Shown here: one piece after another, positions 54,350 through 61,570 of the stretch
Position numbering within the stretch: the stretch's first letter is position 1
Layout: each line of letters starts with the position of its first letter
Assembly: GCF_900112335.1 (NCBI RefSeq)
Contig: NZ_FOLG01000001.1
Span: 620,001-684,000 of the forward strand
From: Tropicimonas isoalkanivorans
GTDB taxonomy: Bacteria > Pseudomonadota > Alphaproteobacteria > Rhodobacterales > Rhodobacteraceae
Direction: 5' to 3'
DNA length: 64,000 nt
Translations under genes and position numbers: made by a program
The notes under the pieces: model-generated
Seen by the model: the letters and a program-made list of their open reading frames with translations, nothing else
The model's database searches: none
What the model was told of the DNA's origin: nothing

Positions 54350-54694
54350 ATGAATATCCCTGTCGGGAGCGTTCGGATCTTCTGCCTGGCGGCAATGGCA
54401 TTGGCTGCCACGCCGTCCCTGGCACAGCAAAACGACCCGCTGGCCTATTCGATCGCGGCCCGTGAGGACGCGTGCGAAGGTCGGCGCATTGAAAAGGCCT
54501 ATTTCGTGGAGCAACGCCGGATCGCGGTCGAATGCGAAGGCGAGGCTGGCGCCTTTATTCTGGGCTCGAACGGCGCCGGGGCTGCGGGCGTCCTGGCCGG
54601 CGGGGCGTTGGCCCTGCTCGGCGCGTTTGCCTCCGGCGGGAATGGCGGTTCCGGCGCGACGGGGTCGACCGGATCGACGACCGGCACGAACTAG
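54350..54694 (+). CDS. Small secreted protein with GST-repeat/STTGTN tail (2)
   Basis: This 114-residue exported protein has a signal peptide (residues 1-25, ending SLAQ). A short conserved-looking segment (REDACEGRRIEKAYFVEQRR, one Cys; second Cys in VECEGEAGA) is followed by a Gly/Ala-rich hydrophobic stretch (AGVLAGGALALLGAFASGG) that may insert in a membrane or pack as a glycine zipper, and a tail ending GSTGSTTGTN. That tail is shared with the protein at 53899. Function unknown. Confidence 0.7.
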   Translation: MNIPVGSVRIFCLAAMALAATPSLAQQNDPLAYSIAAREDACEGRRIEKAYFVEQRRIAVECEGEAGAFILGSNGAGAAGVLAGGALALLGAFASGGNGGSGATGSTGSTTGTN

Positions 54695-54822
54695 CGCCAG
54701 GTCCACCGCGCTTGCGACTGTGGCAAACGGCCGGAGTTCCTGCGGCCTTACCGCCGCTCCGAGTGCGGGCGGCGGTCTGACCGAGACGAGATCACCTCCC
54801 TGCCCGTCTCCCGGGATCCCAT

Positions 54823-55593
54823 ATGCAAACAGCGTTCTTCATAGCTTCCAAGATCATCTGGGGTCTTATGAAGCCCGAAACGCTGCTGGTCCTCGTGATC
54901 GCGCTCGCCTGCTATTTCACCTGGCGAAAGCGCATGTCCGCCGCACGCTTTTGGTCGACCCTGTCCGTTCTGCTCATGGTGGGCATTGGCGTTTTCCCGG
55001 TCGGCCGCTGGGCGCTTATTCCCCTCGAAACGGCATATCCGGCCTCCCCCCAACTTGACCGCGTTGACGGCATCCTCGTTCTGGGTGGCGGCGAACGTCC
55101 GCCCGCTTTCGGCCAACCTCAGGTGAACGAAGGCGGTGAGCGATACATCGAGGCGATGCGACTCGCCCGCCGCTTCCCTGACGCAACCGTCCTTTACACC
55201 GGCGGAAGCGGCGCACTGTCCGACGCAGGCAAAGTCACCGGCGTCCATGCGAGATCCGCCAAGTTGTTCTTCACCGACCTCGGGTTGGACCCGGAGCGAT
55301 TGAAAATCGAGAACGCCTCGCGAAACACGGCGGAGAACGCCTCAATGAGTTTCGCGCTCGCCGCCCCCGACCCGGGCGAGCGGTGGGTGCTGGTGACATC
55401 GGCATTTCACATGCCCCGCTCCATGCGCACGTTCGAGCGCGCCGGCTGGACGAACCTGACCCCATGGCCCGCGGATTTCCGCACGCGGGGCGCACGGGGC
55501 CTGGGGTGGAATATTGCGGGCACCCTCAGCGACCTGAACCTCGCCGCAAAAGAGTATGTGGGCTTGATCGCCTACGGCGTGACCGGCCGCTGA
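54823..55593 (+). CDS. YdcF/ElyC family membrane protein (DUF218)
   Basis: This 256-residue protein has two N-terminal membrane helices (PETLLVLVIALACYFTW and VLLMVGIGVFPVG) and a cytoplasmic or periplasmic DUF218 domain with ILVLGGG, VLYTGGSG, SRNTAENASMS and SAFHMPRSM blocks. ElyC and SanA relatives act in envelope integrity and undecaprenyl-linked wall synthesis. The ribosome site before the ATG is weak. It stands alone. Confidence 0.87.
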   Translation: MQTAFFIASKIIWGLMKPETLLVLVIALACYFTWRKRMSAARFWSTLSVLLMVGIGVFPVGRWALIPLETAYPASPQLDRVDGILVLGGGERPPAFGQPQVNEGGERYIEAMRLARRFPDATVLYTGGSGALSDAGKVTGVHARSAKLFFTDLGLDPERLKIENASRNTAENASMSFALAAPDPGERWVLVTSAFHMPRSMRTFERAGWTNLTPWPADFRTRGARGLGWNIAGTLSDLNLAAKEYVGLIAYGVTGR

Positions 55594-55661
55594 CGGGCGT
55601 AGCGTGCCACCGCCGCCCGACCCGAAAGGCGGACCCGCCTACCCGGGGCCGCCGCTCTCCA

Positions 55662-55997
55662 TCAGGACGCGCTGCTGTCCGAGAAGATCGCCAGCACACC
55701 GAGAATGATGAGGATACACGCCGCAATCGCGGTGACCCAGTTACCGATCGCGAACGGAACGGCGTTGGTGTTCGTTCCAAACTCATAGGTCGCCAGGCAG
55801 AGCAACACGCCCAGGAACGCGGTCGCAGCGACCAGCATGGGCAGGAGGACACGCTCCAGCACGGACCGTGCGGGCTTTGCGTTGGCTGGGGAAGACTGAA
55901 AATCAGACGTGGAGATCATTCCTGAATTGAATGTCCGAAAATTGGGAGTGCCGCCTGAAATATCTCTTTTATCCGAGCGTTCAAATTCTCGATTCAT
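55662..55997 (-). CDS. Two-helix membrane protein of unknown function
   Basis: This small protein of about 111 residues has a polar N-terminus and two membrane helices (VLLPMLVAATAFLGVLLCLATYE and WVTAIAACILIILGVLAIF in part). I prefer the ATG at 55997 with AAGGAAA upstream; the frame is open to 56222 but those residues look non-coding. A start at 55919 is also possible. No family was recognised. Confidence 0.55.
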   Translation of the reverse strand: MNREFERSDKRDISGGTPNFRTFNSGMISTSDFQSSPANAKPARSVLERVLLPMLVAATAFLGVLLCLATYEFGTNTNAVPFAIGNWVTAIAACILIILGVLAIFSDSSAS

Positions 55998-56437
55998 CTG
56001 ACCGATTTCCTTCGCGCTTTCGACATTCTTTTTAAAACCGGAGCACCCGTTTGCAGCTATTCGAATATGTTTGCCGCATTCGTCCTGATGGCGCTCCGAT
56101 CTACGTTGCTCGTCCTTGATAGCCAGAAGCCCGAAACTGTTAACGCCGGGGAAGCGCCGCGAACAACCATGTGATGCATACACGCATCGCCCGTCGGCGT
56201 ATTTCTGGCGACAATCCGCCAAATACGCCGGCCATCGGCAAAGTCCCTCTCAAGGCCTCGTGAGCCCCTCCCAGGGCAGAACGGCAGCGGCGGAGCCACG
56301 GGGCTCTCTTCGTCGGCAAAGCCCGCGCCTCCCTCCAGCCGGCGGGGACACGTGCCGCCCGCATGAACGAAAAAAGGAGCGCTCGCGCGCTCCCTTCTGA
56401 TCGAGTTATTTCCGTGAATGCCCCGGCGGAGCCGCTC
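55998..56437. other. Intergenic region before the sugar transferase terminator
   Basis: No convincing gene on either strand: short frames lack ribosome sites and family features. It contains the sugar transferase terminator (56370-56393) and the promoter of the leftward membrane protein, which I could not pinpoint. Confidence 0.4.
56370..56393 (-). terminator. Rho-independent terminator of the sugar transferase gene
   Basis: On the minus strand GGAGCGC / GCGCTCC pair around a 4-nt loop and are followed by a run of six U (complement of AAAAAA at 56370-56375), 45 nt past the stop codon. Confidence 0.85.
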
Positions 56438-57127
56438 TTAGCGGGCGCCGAATCCGGTCAGCATCACCTGGACTGTGCGCAACGCGATGTAGACATCCAG
56501 ACGCCCGGACGACGTTTCCACATAGATCTGATCGTAGTGCGCCTTGATCGACGTCGCCTCGACGCCTTCGGCGTAACCGCTTTCGATCTGCGCCAGCCCC
56601 GTGATGCCGGGCTTTACCTTAAACCGATAATCGTAATGGTCGATGGCCGTTAGGTAATGCGCGGCGTGGCGCGCGCTGTCCGGACGGGGGCCGATCACGC
56701 TCATGTCCCCCGTAAGAACATTGATGAAGTTCGGCAGCTCGTCGATCCGGTACTTCCGCAGCGCACGACCGAGCGGCGTGATGCGGTTCACTTCCAGCTG
56801 ACACGTCGCGGAGCGATCGCGACCGCTGGCCTCGGGAATCATCGTGCGGAACTTCCAGATGGAGAAAGAGGCCTTGTTCTTGCCGAGACGATCCTGCCGG
56901 AAGAACAGCGGCCCGGGATTGAAGAACGGGTTCAGGACAAGCAGCGCGAGCGCCACCATCCCTGTCAGCGCGACCCCCATCAGGGCCAGCCCCTTGTCGA
57001 ACACCAGTTTGTAGACTTTGAAACGGAGAGACCAGTGGGTGACGCTGGTGTCGTCCTTGCTATACGAATGTTGAGCGGGCCCTTGAAAAATGGCGGGCAC
57101 AGTCAGAGCGACAGCGTATTCTCGCAT
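56438..57127 (-). CDS. Undecaprenyl-phosphate sugar phosphotransferase (EPS initiation)
   Basis: This 229-residue bacterial sugar transferase (PF02397-type) starts glycan synthesis by placing a sugar phosphate on undecaprenyl phosphate. It has a hydrophobic anchor (GVALTGMVALALLVLNP), the catalytic-domain blocks GPLFFRQDRLGKN, FSIWKFRTM, RKYRIDELPNFINVLTGDMS, GPRP and KPGITGLAQI. The ATG at 57127 has GGGGAG 4 nt upstream; longer versions start at 57193 or at a TTG at 57235. It is monocistronic with a long AT-rich upstream region; the glycosyltransferase operon at 8-12 kb is a possible partner. Confidence 0.88.
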   Translation of the reverse strand: MREYAVALTVPAIFQGPAQHSYSKDDTSVTHWSLRFKVYKLVFDKGLALMGVALTGMVALALLVLNPFFNPGPLFFRQDRLGKNKASFSIWKFRTMIPEASGRDRSATCQLEVNRITPLGRALRKYRIDELPNFINVLTGDMSVIGPRPDSARHAAHYLTAIDHYDYRFKVKPGITGLAQIESGYAEGVEATSIKAHYDQIYVETSSGRLDVYIALRTVQVMLTGFGAR

Positions 57128-57589
57128 GAAACTCCCCGACAGTTGCTGATTGAAATTCTGGGCGAATGAACCGAACGGTAAACTGGCACTCATTTCGTGG
57201 TTAACTGAGGGGTACCGGTGAGTAAAGTTCGTCAAGTTTGATCTTCCGGATTTTCAGCGAATTGTCGCCACCCGATCAACGAGAGTCAGACTTTGGTTAG
57301 ATTATAGGCACTTGGATACCCGATACAGGGCGATTCGCGCATTGGCAAAAATGACATAAATTTGGCGAAGATCCAGAAAACGACAGGGGCTGAAAATTTA
57401 TCCCGACCTGTTGCATCTGAACCACGGCAAAAAATTAATGTGTATTAACGGCAGCCAGCAGGCCGTAACACCCGACCCTGGGATGGACATTTTCGCCGGC
57501 TGCAACGGTCGATGATTCGTTTCCAGAACCGTCCCCTTTGCAGACGAACCGCCCCTCCACCGAGCCCGAAACGGCCCCCGATTCCACGG
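57128..57589. other. AT-rich upstream region of the sugar transferase
   Basis: About 460 bp without a gene. It is visibly AT-richer than the rest of the window between 57220 and 57450, has a perfect TTAAT-GTGT-ATTAA inverted repeat (57435-57448) and a TTAACCAC element on the minus strand near 57199. It probably carries the promoter and regulator sites of the leftward gene. Confidence 0.5.
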
Positions 57590-57618
57590 TTGACTACGCA
57601 CCGCGCAGAACCTAACAA
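57590..57618 (+). promoter_or_regulatory. Sigma70-type promoter of tRNA-Cys
   Basis: TTGACT (57590-57595) and TAACAA (57613-57618) are separated by 17 nt; transcription would begin a few nucleotides before the tRNA at 57632. Confidence 0.6.
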
Positions 57619-57631
57619 GCGGCACCACTTG

Positions 57632-57705
57632 GGCGAGTTGGCGGAGTGGTGACGCAGCGGATTGCAAATCCGTGTACACCGGTTCGATTCCGGTACTCGC
57701 CTCCA
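57632..57705 (+). tRNA. tRNA-Cys(GCA), prophage integration target
   Basis: The 74-nt cloverleaf has acceptor GGCGAGT / ACTCGCC, anticodon loop TTGCAAA with anticodon GCA, T-arm CCGGTTCGATTCCGG and encoded CCA. The integrase gene lies 68 nt beyond its 3' end, the classic arrangement of a tRNA attachment site. Confidence 0.95.
57680..57705 (+). other. Candidate attL core at the tRNA-Cys 3' end
   Basis: Tyrosine integrases of this type usually cross over in the T-arm/acceptor part of the tRNA, leaving the gene intact. The matching attR copy would lie outside the window, so the core boundaries are inferred. Two TTGAAACA direct repeats (57753-57760, 57765-57772) just beyond could be integrase arm sites. 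Confidence 0.5.
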
Positions 57706-57773
57706 ATACTTTCAAGTACTTGCGTCATTCTGCTCGTTCTTTCGACAGTGTTTTGAAACACCCGTTGAAACAT

Positions 57774-58802
57774 TCACGTTCCGGGCTTGTTCTGTTCCAT
57801 TCGATTCCGGGCCTCTTGCGCCCGCGCTGCCAACACCTTCTGCCTGACCTGCCCTCCGTACTTCTTCAGCATCTCCACGCCGGAATGGCCCGTGACGGCC
57901 TTCACCATCTCGTCGTCGCATCCGGCCAGATAGAGTTCGATGGTCGCGTTCTTCCGCAGCCCGTGGGTGACGTACTTCGCCGCGTTCGCGTGGTTCATCT
58001 GCGCCTTCACCTTGCGCATCTCGTCGGCCACCGTCCGGTAGCGCACGGGTCGGCCGCTCGCGTCCGTGATGACTGTCAGGCCCTTCTTGTCGACCGTCGC
58101 CAGATACACTTTGAGGCGATCCGTCAGCGGTATCCACAGCGGCTTGCCGGTCTTGCCCTGAGTGAAGTCGTAGGCCCCGTCCTTGAGATGCCCCCAGCGG
58201 ATATTAAGTACGTCGCCAATCCGCTGCCCGGTGCCAAGGCAGAGTTCATAGACCAGCCGCGCGCGCGGCGTGGCGATCTTCTCAAACTCGGCCCGCACAT
58301 CATCTGGCCACGGCTCCCAGCCTTCGCTTTCCTGTTTGAACAGCGGAATGCCTTTGGCCGGGTTGCCGTGCTCTTTCCTGAGGAAGCCGATCAGCCGCGC
58401 ATGGTTCATTAGTACCACCATGACTTGCACTAGATAATTCGCTTGCCGCCAGTGCTCAGCATTGGCACGGTGCAGTTCATAGACGTGGTGCGGCTCGATC
58501 TTGGCAGGGTCTTTCGTGCCCCAGATCGCTCGGATATGGCCAATGTATTTTCGGTAATCGGACTTGGTGCGCGGCTTCAATTTCTTGAACGCATCGCTTT
58601 CATAGTAGCTGAGAATCAGCGCCTCGAAGTTGCGCGTGGTCGGGACAGGTTCGCGGCCTTTCAGGAGTAGTCGGTATTCATCCCAGAAGGCATCGGTGCC
58701 CGGTTCTCCCTTCATCATCACAGATTGACCGCGCGACCGGCGGATGAACCGGATATAGCCCCGATCCTCATAGACGTACTTCGGCAAAGCCTTCTTGGTC
58801 AT
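57774..58802 (-). CDS. int: Tyrosine recombinase (prophage integrase)
   Basis: This 342-residue integrase has a SAM-like core-binding domain (FEALILSYYESDAFKKLKPR) and a catalytic domain with Arg in GTGQRIGD, His-x-x-Arg in THGLRKNA, His306 in TGHSG, and the nucleophile Tyr315 in KKYGG. The frame is full-length and looks active. It ends 68 nt from tRNA-Cys and overlaps the preceding small gene by 4 nt, so it is the last gene of the leftward early operon. Confidence 0.94.
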   Translation of the reverse strand: MTKKALPKYVYEDRGYIRFIRRSRGQSVMMKGEPGTDAFWDEYRLLLKGREPVPTTRNFEALILSYYESDAFKKLKPRTKSDYRKYIGHIRAIWGTKDPAKIEPHHVYELHRANAEHWRQANYLVQVMVVLMNHARLIGFLRKEHGNPAKGIPLFKQESEGWEPWPDDVRAEFEKIATPRARLVYELCLGTGQRIGDVLNIRWGHLKDGAYDFTQGKTGKPLWIPLTDRLKVYLATVDKKGLTVITDASGRPVRYRTVADEMRKVKAQMNHANAAKYVTHGLRKNATIELYLAGCDDEMVKAVTGHSGVEMLKKYGGQVRQKVLAARAQEARNRMEQNKPGT

Positions 58803-58987
58803 TTGCCCATCCTCAAGTCGCTAGCCAAGAAGTTGTCGTCGCTGTCCTGATCAACCATGCCCGCATCCACTATCACGCTGCCATCCGGCTTTATCTCAAA
58901 CCTGGCTCGCGCCCAGCCCGCCGCCCGCGCCTCTCGCATGAGGGCTGCTGCGGTGTTCTTGGCGACGGTCTGGCGGCTAGCGGTCAT
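58799..58987 (-). CDS. Small prophage protein upstream of integrase
   Basis: This 62-residue protein has a helical, Ala/Arg-rich first half (NTAAALMREARAAGWARARF) and an acidic C-terminus. Its stop overlaps the integrase start (ATGA). Its place directly before int could suit a recombination directionality factor, but it lacks a clear winged-helix signature, so I do not assign that. Unrecognised family. Confidence 0.65.
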   Translation of the reverse strand: MTASRQTVAKNTAAALMREARAAGWARARFEIKPDGSVIVDAGMVDQDSDDNFLASDLRMGK

Positions 58988-59007
58988 GTGTACCTGGCGT
59001 CCTCCGG

Positions 59008-59481
59008 TCAGTCCCGTCCCACGGTCATCGCTTCGTCGTCGATCTCGTGAACGATGCGGCCCCGCAGATAGTGAAAGTTCAAAACTTCAACCCGGATGAT
59101 CTCCGGAGATGGCGAACCAGCAAATGTGGCGTGCCGCTGCGTCGTGTCGAAATCAGGAAGGTAGTAAGGCGAGCCCAATGCGGGAGTGACGATGTAGACC
59201 TGATCGGCGTCAGGGTGCTGCAGCAGGAAAGCCCGGATCTCGCAAGCCTTGTGCCCCGCCTTCGAAGGCGACAGGCCGCTTTCAATGTCTTGCTGGTACA
59301 AGCGCAGAGCGATGATGTCATTTACGTCGAACCGGCGCGCTCGGCCGGGGCTCGTCGCTGGGGCACACGGGTAGTGCCCGGCGTGGACCGCCTCATTGAA
59401 GCGATCCGAATTTACGCCAGCAATCTTGCAGGCGAGCGCCGTAGCGGCCTTGAATTTGGTGGTCTTGGGGAAGTCGTTCAT
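59008..59481 (-). CDS. Prophage protein with MerR-like N-terminal HTH
   Basis: This 157-residue protein, started at ATG 59481 (GAGGCAG upstream), has an N-terminal segment (AVHAGHYPCAPATSPGRARR, then FDVNDIIALRLYQQDIESG) that resembles the MerR-type winged helix with its D-x-x-D-I-x-x-L-R-x pattern. The C-terminal half is unrecognised. It could be a DNA-binding regulator or excisionase-like protein of the early operon. The assignment is tentative. Confidence 0.6.
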   Translation of the reverse strand: MNDFPKTTKFKAATALACKIAGVNSDRFNEAVHAGHYPCAPATSPGRARRFDVNDIIALRLYQQDIESGLSPSKAGHKACEIRAFLLQHPDADQVYIVTPALGSPYYLPDFDTTQRHATFAGSPSPEIIRVEVLNFHYLRGRIVHEIDDEAMTVGRD

Positions 59482-59557
59482 CTCTGCCTCGCAGTTATAC
59501 CTCTTGCCTTTCCCCAGAAGTATCACAGGTTCTGGGTGTCGACAAGAGGCATTGGCG

Positions 59558-59743
59558 TCAGAATGCGTCAGACTTCAGCGTGGCAACTTTGAACTCGTCC
59601 GCGACGCGGCGCAGGCCGTCGAACCAAACGCATATGGCTCCGTCCCCGTCCGTGTACTGCTTGATCTTCTCGATGGTCATCAGCGGGCCGCCGGAGCGGA
59701 GCCGCACTGTATCGCCTACCGCGAATTGGGTTTCGTTGTTCAT
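59558..59743 (-). CDS. DUF2158 (YodC-like) small protein
   Basis: This 61-residue protein has the SH3-like DUF2158 pattern: FAVGDTVRLRSGGPLMTIEKI followed without a break by a variable region and CVWFDG. It starts at 59743 with AAGGAGAG. The open frame reaching 60088 is not coding. DUF2158 proteins are common in phages and plasmids; function unknown. Confidence 0.8.
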   Translation of the reverse strand: MNNETQFAVGDTVRLRSGGPLMTIEKIKQYTDGDGAICVWFDGLRRVADEFKVATLKSDAF

Positions 59744-59795
59744 AGTGGCCTCTCCTTGGTTAAGCGGCGCTTCGGCCGCGGGTAAAAATGTGGCG

Positions 59796-60227
59796 CTAAG
59801 CCTTGTAGGGCTGATGCAGGGGTGAGAACTGAGCGGCGATGTCCTTGGCCCTGCGGGTCTTGCGCTCGATGTCGGCAAGTCCCTCCCGCGCCCGAGAGAC
59901 GAGCCAATAGAGCACATCAGTGTCAACTGCGCCGTCCGTGAAGACTTCACCGGACGCCATAGCGCCCAACAGTTCCAGTGTGGCGTGAACCGCGTAGGCC
60001 TCTTCGTCAAGATCGCCCACCAGGCCGCCCATGAGGTCCGCGATCTCGCGCAGCGCCGCCCCTTTCTTCTTCGGCAGACTGGCCTCATAGGCTTCCTGAC
60101 GCTGCCTCAGCTTCGCGACCTTCGCCGCGCGGTGGTCGTAGAGCGACTTGGTGACTATCACGTCACCCCGCACTTCGCGGTTCTCCCAATCGGCAACGGG
60201 ACGGGGGGCTTCGGTGTTCTCGCTCAT
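59796..60227 (-). CDS. Prophage early protein of unknown function
   Basis: This 143-residue soluble, helical protein (LYDHRAAKVAKLRQRQEAYE, then GKALLGDLDEEAYAVH-type acidic segments) is unrecognised. Its start overlaps the stop of the upstream gene (60224-60227), so it is coupled in the early operon. Nothing in it points to an enzyme. Confidence 0.7.
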   Translation of the reverse strand: MSENTEAPRPVADWENREVRGDVIVTKSLYDHRAAKVAKLRQRQEAYEASLPKKKGAALREIADLMGGLVGDLDEEAYAVHATLELLGAMASGEVFTDGAVDTDVLYWLVSRAREGLADIERKTRRAKDIAAQFSPLHQPYKA

Positions 60228-60478
60228 GCCGCGTCCTCCGCGCTGAAAGTCGGGATCTTCGCTTCAAGCTGGTGAATGCGCTCGATCAGTTCGCCGGCCA
60301 TTTCGTCGGCTTCTTCCAGCATTCCGCCGATGCCCCGGTCGTTGAGCGGGTGGCATTCGTTCTCGTTGGTGAAGGCGTACCGGGTGACACGGATCATGTC
60401 GCTGAGCCGGTAGGCAATTTCAGCAGGGGTGCGAATAGACACAGCGGCGTTGTTCGCGCTGGCGCGTTGGTCAGTCAT
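60224..60478 (-). CDS. Prophage early protein of unknown function, small
   Basis: This 84-residue protein starts at ATG 60478 with AAAGGAATC upstream. It is acidic and helical (GIGGMLEEADEMAGELIERI) and has no recognised family. It lies 18 nt after the Arc-like gene and overlaps the next gene by 4 nt. Confidence 0.7.
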   Translation of the reverse strand: MTDQRASANNAAVSIRTPAEIAYRLSDMIRVTRYAFTNENECHPLNDRGIGGMLEEADEMAGELIERIHQLEAKIPTFSAEDAA

Positions 60479-60496
60479 CGTTCTGATTCCTTTCAC

Positions 60497-60652
60497 TCAG
60501 GTGGTCGCCCGTTCTTCCGTCCGAGCCATACGGTCGCGCACGGCACGGATCACTTCGCTGTTCTGGCTGCTGCCGTTCTTCTCAGCCTGCGCCTTGATCC
60601 AGTCCTTCAGGTCGGCTGGGAGGCGCAGTTGCATCGGTTTTCGGTCATTCAT
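60497..60652 (-). CDS. arc: Arc-like ribbon-helix-helix repressor
   Basis: This 51-residue frame is too short for most ORF callers but is clear: MNDRKPMQLRLPADLKDWIK is the beta-strand and helix A of an Arc-type fold, and AQAEKNGSSQNSEVIRAV is the turn and helix B (compare P22 Arc, AEENGRSVNSEIYQRV). It is preceded by GGCCCAGCC, without a strong ribosome site. It is the first gene of the leftward early operon and is divergent from the Mnt-like gene. Arc-type proteins bind DNA as dimers of dimers. It should repress its own operon. Confidence 0.82.
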   Translation of the reverse strand: MNDRKPMQLRLPADLKDWIKAQAEKNGSSQNSEVIRAVRDRMARTEERATT

Positions 60653-60669
60653 GGCTGGGCCTCTGATGA

Positions 60670-60735
60670 TGTCCATAGGACACTATATGGCTAAAGGACA
60701 CTATTGCGTCAAGAGGGATATTGTGTCCATTGGAC
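60670..60735. promoter_or_regulatory. Phased operator array between Arc- and Mnt-like genes
   Basis: Two near-identical palindromes, TGTCCATAGGACA (60670-60682) and GTGTCCATTGGAC (60723-60735), have centres 54 bp apart. A half-site GGACACTAT (60696-60704) repeats one in the first palindrome at an 18-bp offset, so sites are spaced by multiples of 18 bp. P22 Mnt operators also have GTCCA/TGGAC halves (from memory). This region is the natural binding site for the two repressors. Confidence 0.65.
60684..60712 (-). promoter_or_regulatory. Promoter of the leftward early operon
   Basis: On the minus strand TTGACG (60707-60712) and CATATA (60684-60689) are 17 nt apart; the predicted start falls inside the first operator palindrome, so repressor binding would block transcription. 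Confidence 0.5.
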
Positions 60736-60741
60736 GCCATC

Positions 60742-61128
60742 ATGACTGAGCCTGAAAATCGCACGCTTTCGGATAAGTTCATGCTCCGCCTGCCGGATGG
60801 AATGCGCGAGCGCATCAAGAAGGCTGCTGAGTCTAATAATCGATCAATGAACGCCGAATTATTGGCGACCCTTGAAGAGAAGTATCCAGCCAGAGACGCC
60901 TTCGATCAACTAACCGAAGTGCTCGTAATCCTGAACGCAATGATTGAAAAACGGTTGGAGCCACAAGGAGGCTTTAACAGTCGGGATATCGCGAGATTTC
61001 AGGCCCTGTCCGATTCAATCGTCGCCGATCTCCGTACCAGATTTCCAAAGCGAGCAGCGACGGACAAGGTTGTGGCAGCCGCCCAAGTACTGGCAAACGA
61101 TAGGATCATAAAGGGTCAGGAAGACTAA
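60742..61128 (+). CDS. mnt: Mnt-like ribbon-helix-helix repressor
   Basis: This 128-residue protein has an Arc/Mnt-type fold at its N-terminus (DKFMLRLPDGMRERIKKAAE, then SNNRSMNAELLATLEEKYP; P22 Mnt reads AEANGRSMNSELLQ) and a long C-terminal extension that could be the oligomerisation helix. It is longer than P22 Mnt (82 residues). The ATG at 60742 is chosen because the frame's earlier TTG start gives non-family residues. It is the only rightward gene of the prophage segment and diverges from the Arc-like gene across the operators, as in P22 immI. Confidence 0.82.
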   Translation: MTEPENRTLSDKFMLRLPDGMRERIKKAAESNNRSMNAELLATLEEKYPARDAFDQLTEVLVILNAMIEKRLEPQGGFNSRDIARFQALSDSIVADLRTRFPKRAATDKVVAAAQVLANDRIIKGQED

Positions 61129-61231
61129 TCTGCGTCGCGGATCCGGGATGCGCATCCCGGTTTCAAGGAATGCACTGAAACTTCTACGCGCGTAGAGATT
61201 TCGATGACGAACTGTGTAAGCGCTTACACCT

Positions 61232-61570
61232 TCACCCGAACACCGCATCGAACAACGCCGGGGTGATGCCTGACCTCGGCGCTGGGTCTGCCTTCCCGCC
61301 GCCCAGCCACTCCCGGTCCATCTCGGTCAGGATCTCGACGTGGTGCGGTTCCAGCGGCATCCGGGCGAGGCGGCACCATGCCTCTATCTCCTGGTAGGTG
61401 ATCGGATTCGGCCCCAGACCGCCGTAGGAGCGTGTCCTGTGCAGGGCCATGAAGGCCCCCCAGAGCACCCGCCCCGCCTCTGGCAAGTTCGGTGCCTTCC
61501 CGGCCCGCACGCTGTCCCTGACGGCCTTCACCATGAGCCGGGTAAGCCGCCGCTGGCCCGCCGGGGTCAT
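61232..61570 (-). CDS. Phage late-region protein downstream of tape measure
   Basis: This 112-residue protein has a pattern seen in tail-region genes of tailed phages: LPEAGRVLWGAFMALHRTRS and ITYQEIEAWCRLARMPLEPHHVEILTEMD (given here in part). Such proteins are often tail assembly or hypothetical late proteins. It overlaps the tape-measure stop by 4 nt (ATGA), so it is translated from the same mRNA. I could not assign a precise role. Confidence 0.6.
   Translation of the reverse strand: MTPAGQRRLTRLMVKAVRDSVRAGKAPNLPEAGRVLWGAFMALHRTRSYGGLGPNPITYQEIEAWCRLARMPLEPHHVEILTEMDREWLGGGKADPAPRSGITPALFDAVFG

Noticed and set aside
59744-60088. N-terminal extension of the DUF2158 protein frame
   Set aside because: The upstream part is a shadow of the 143-residue gene in another frame; the ATG at 59743 has AAGGAGAG.
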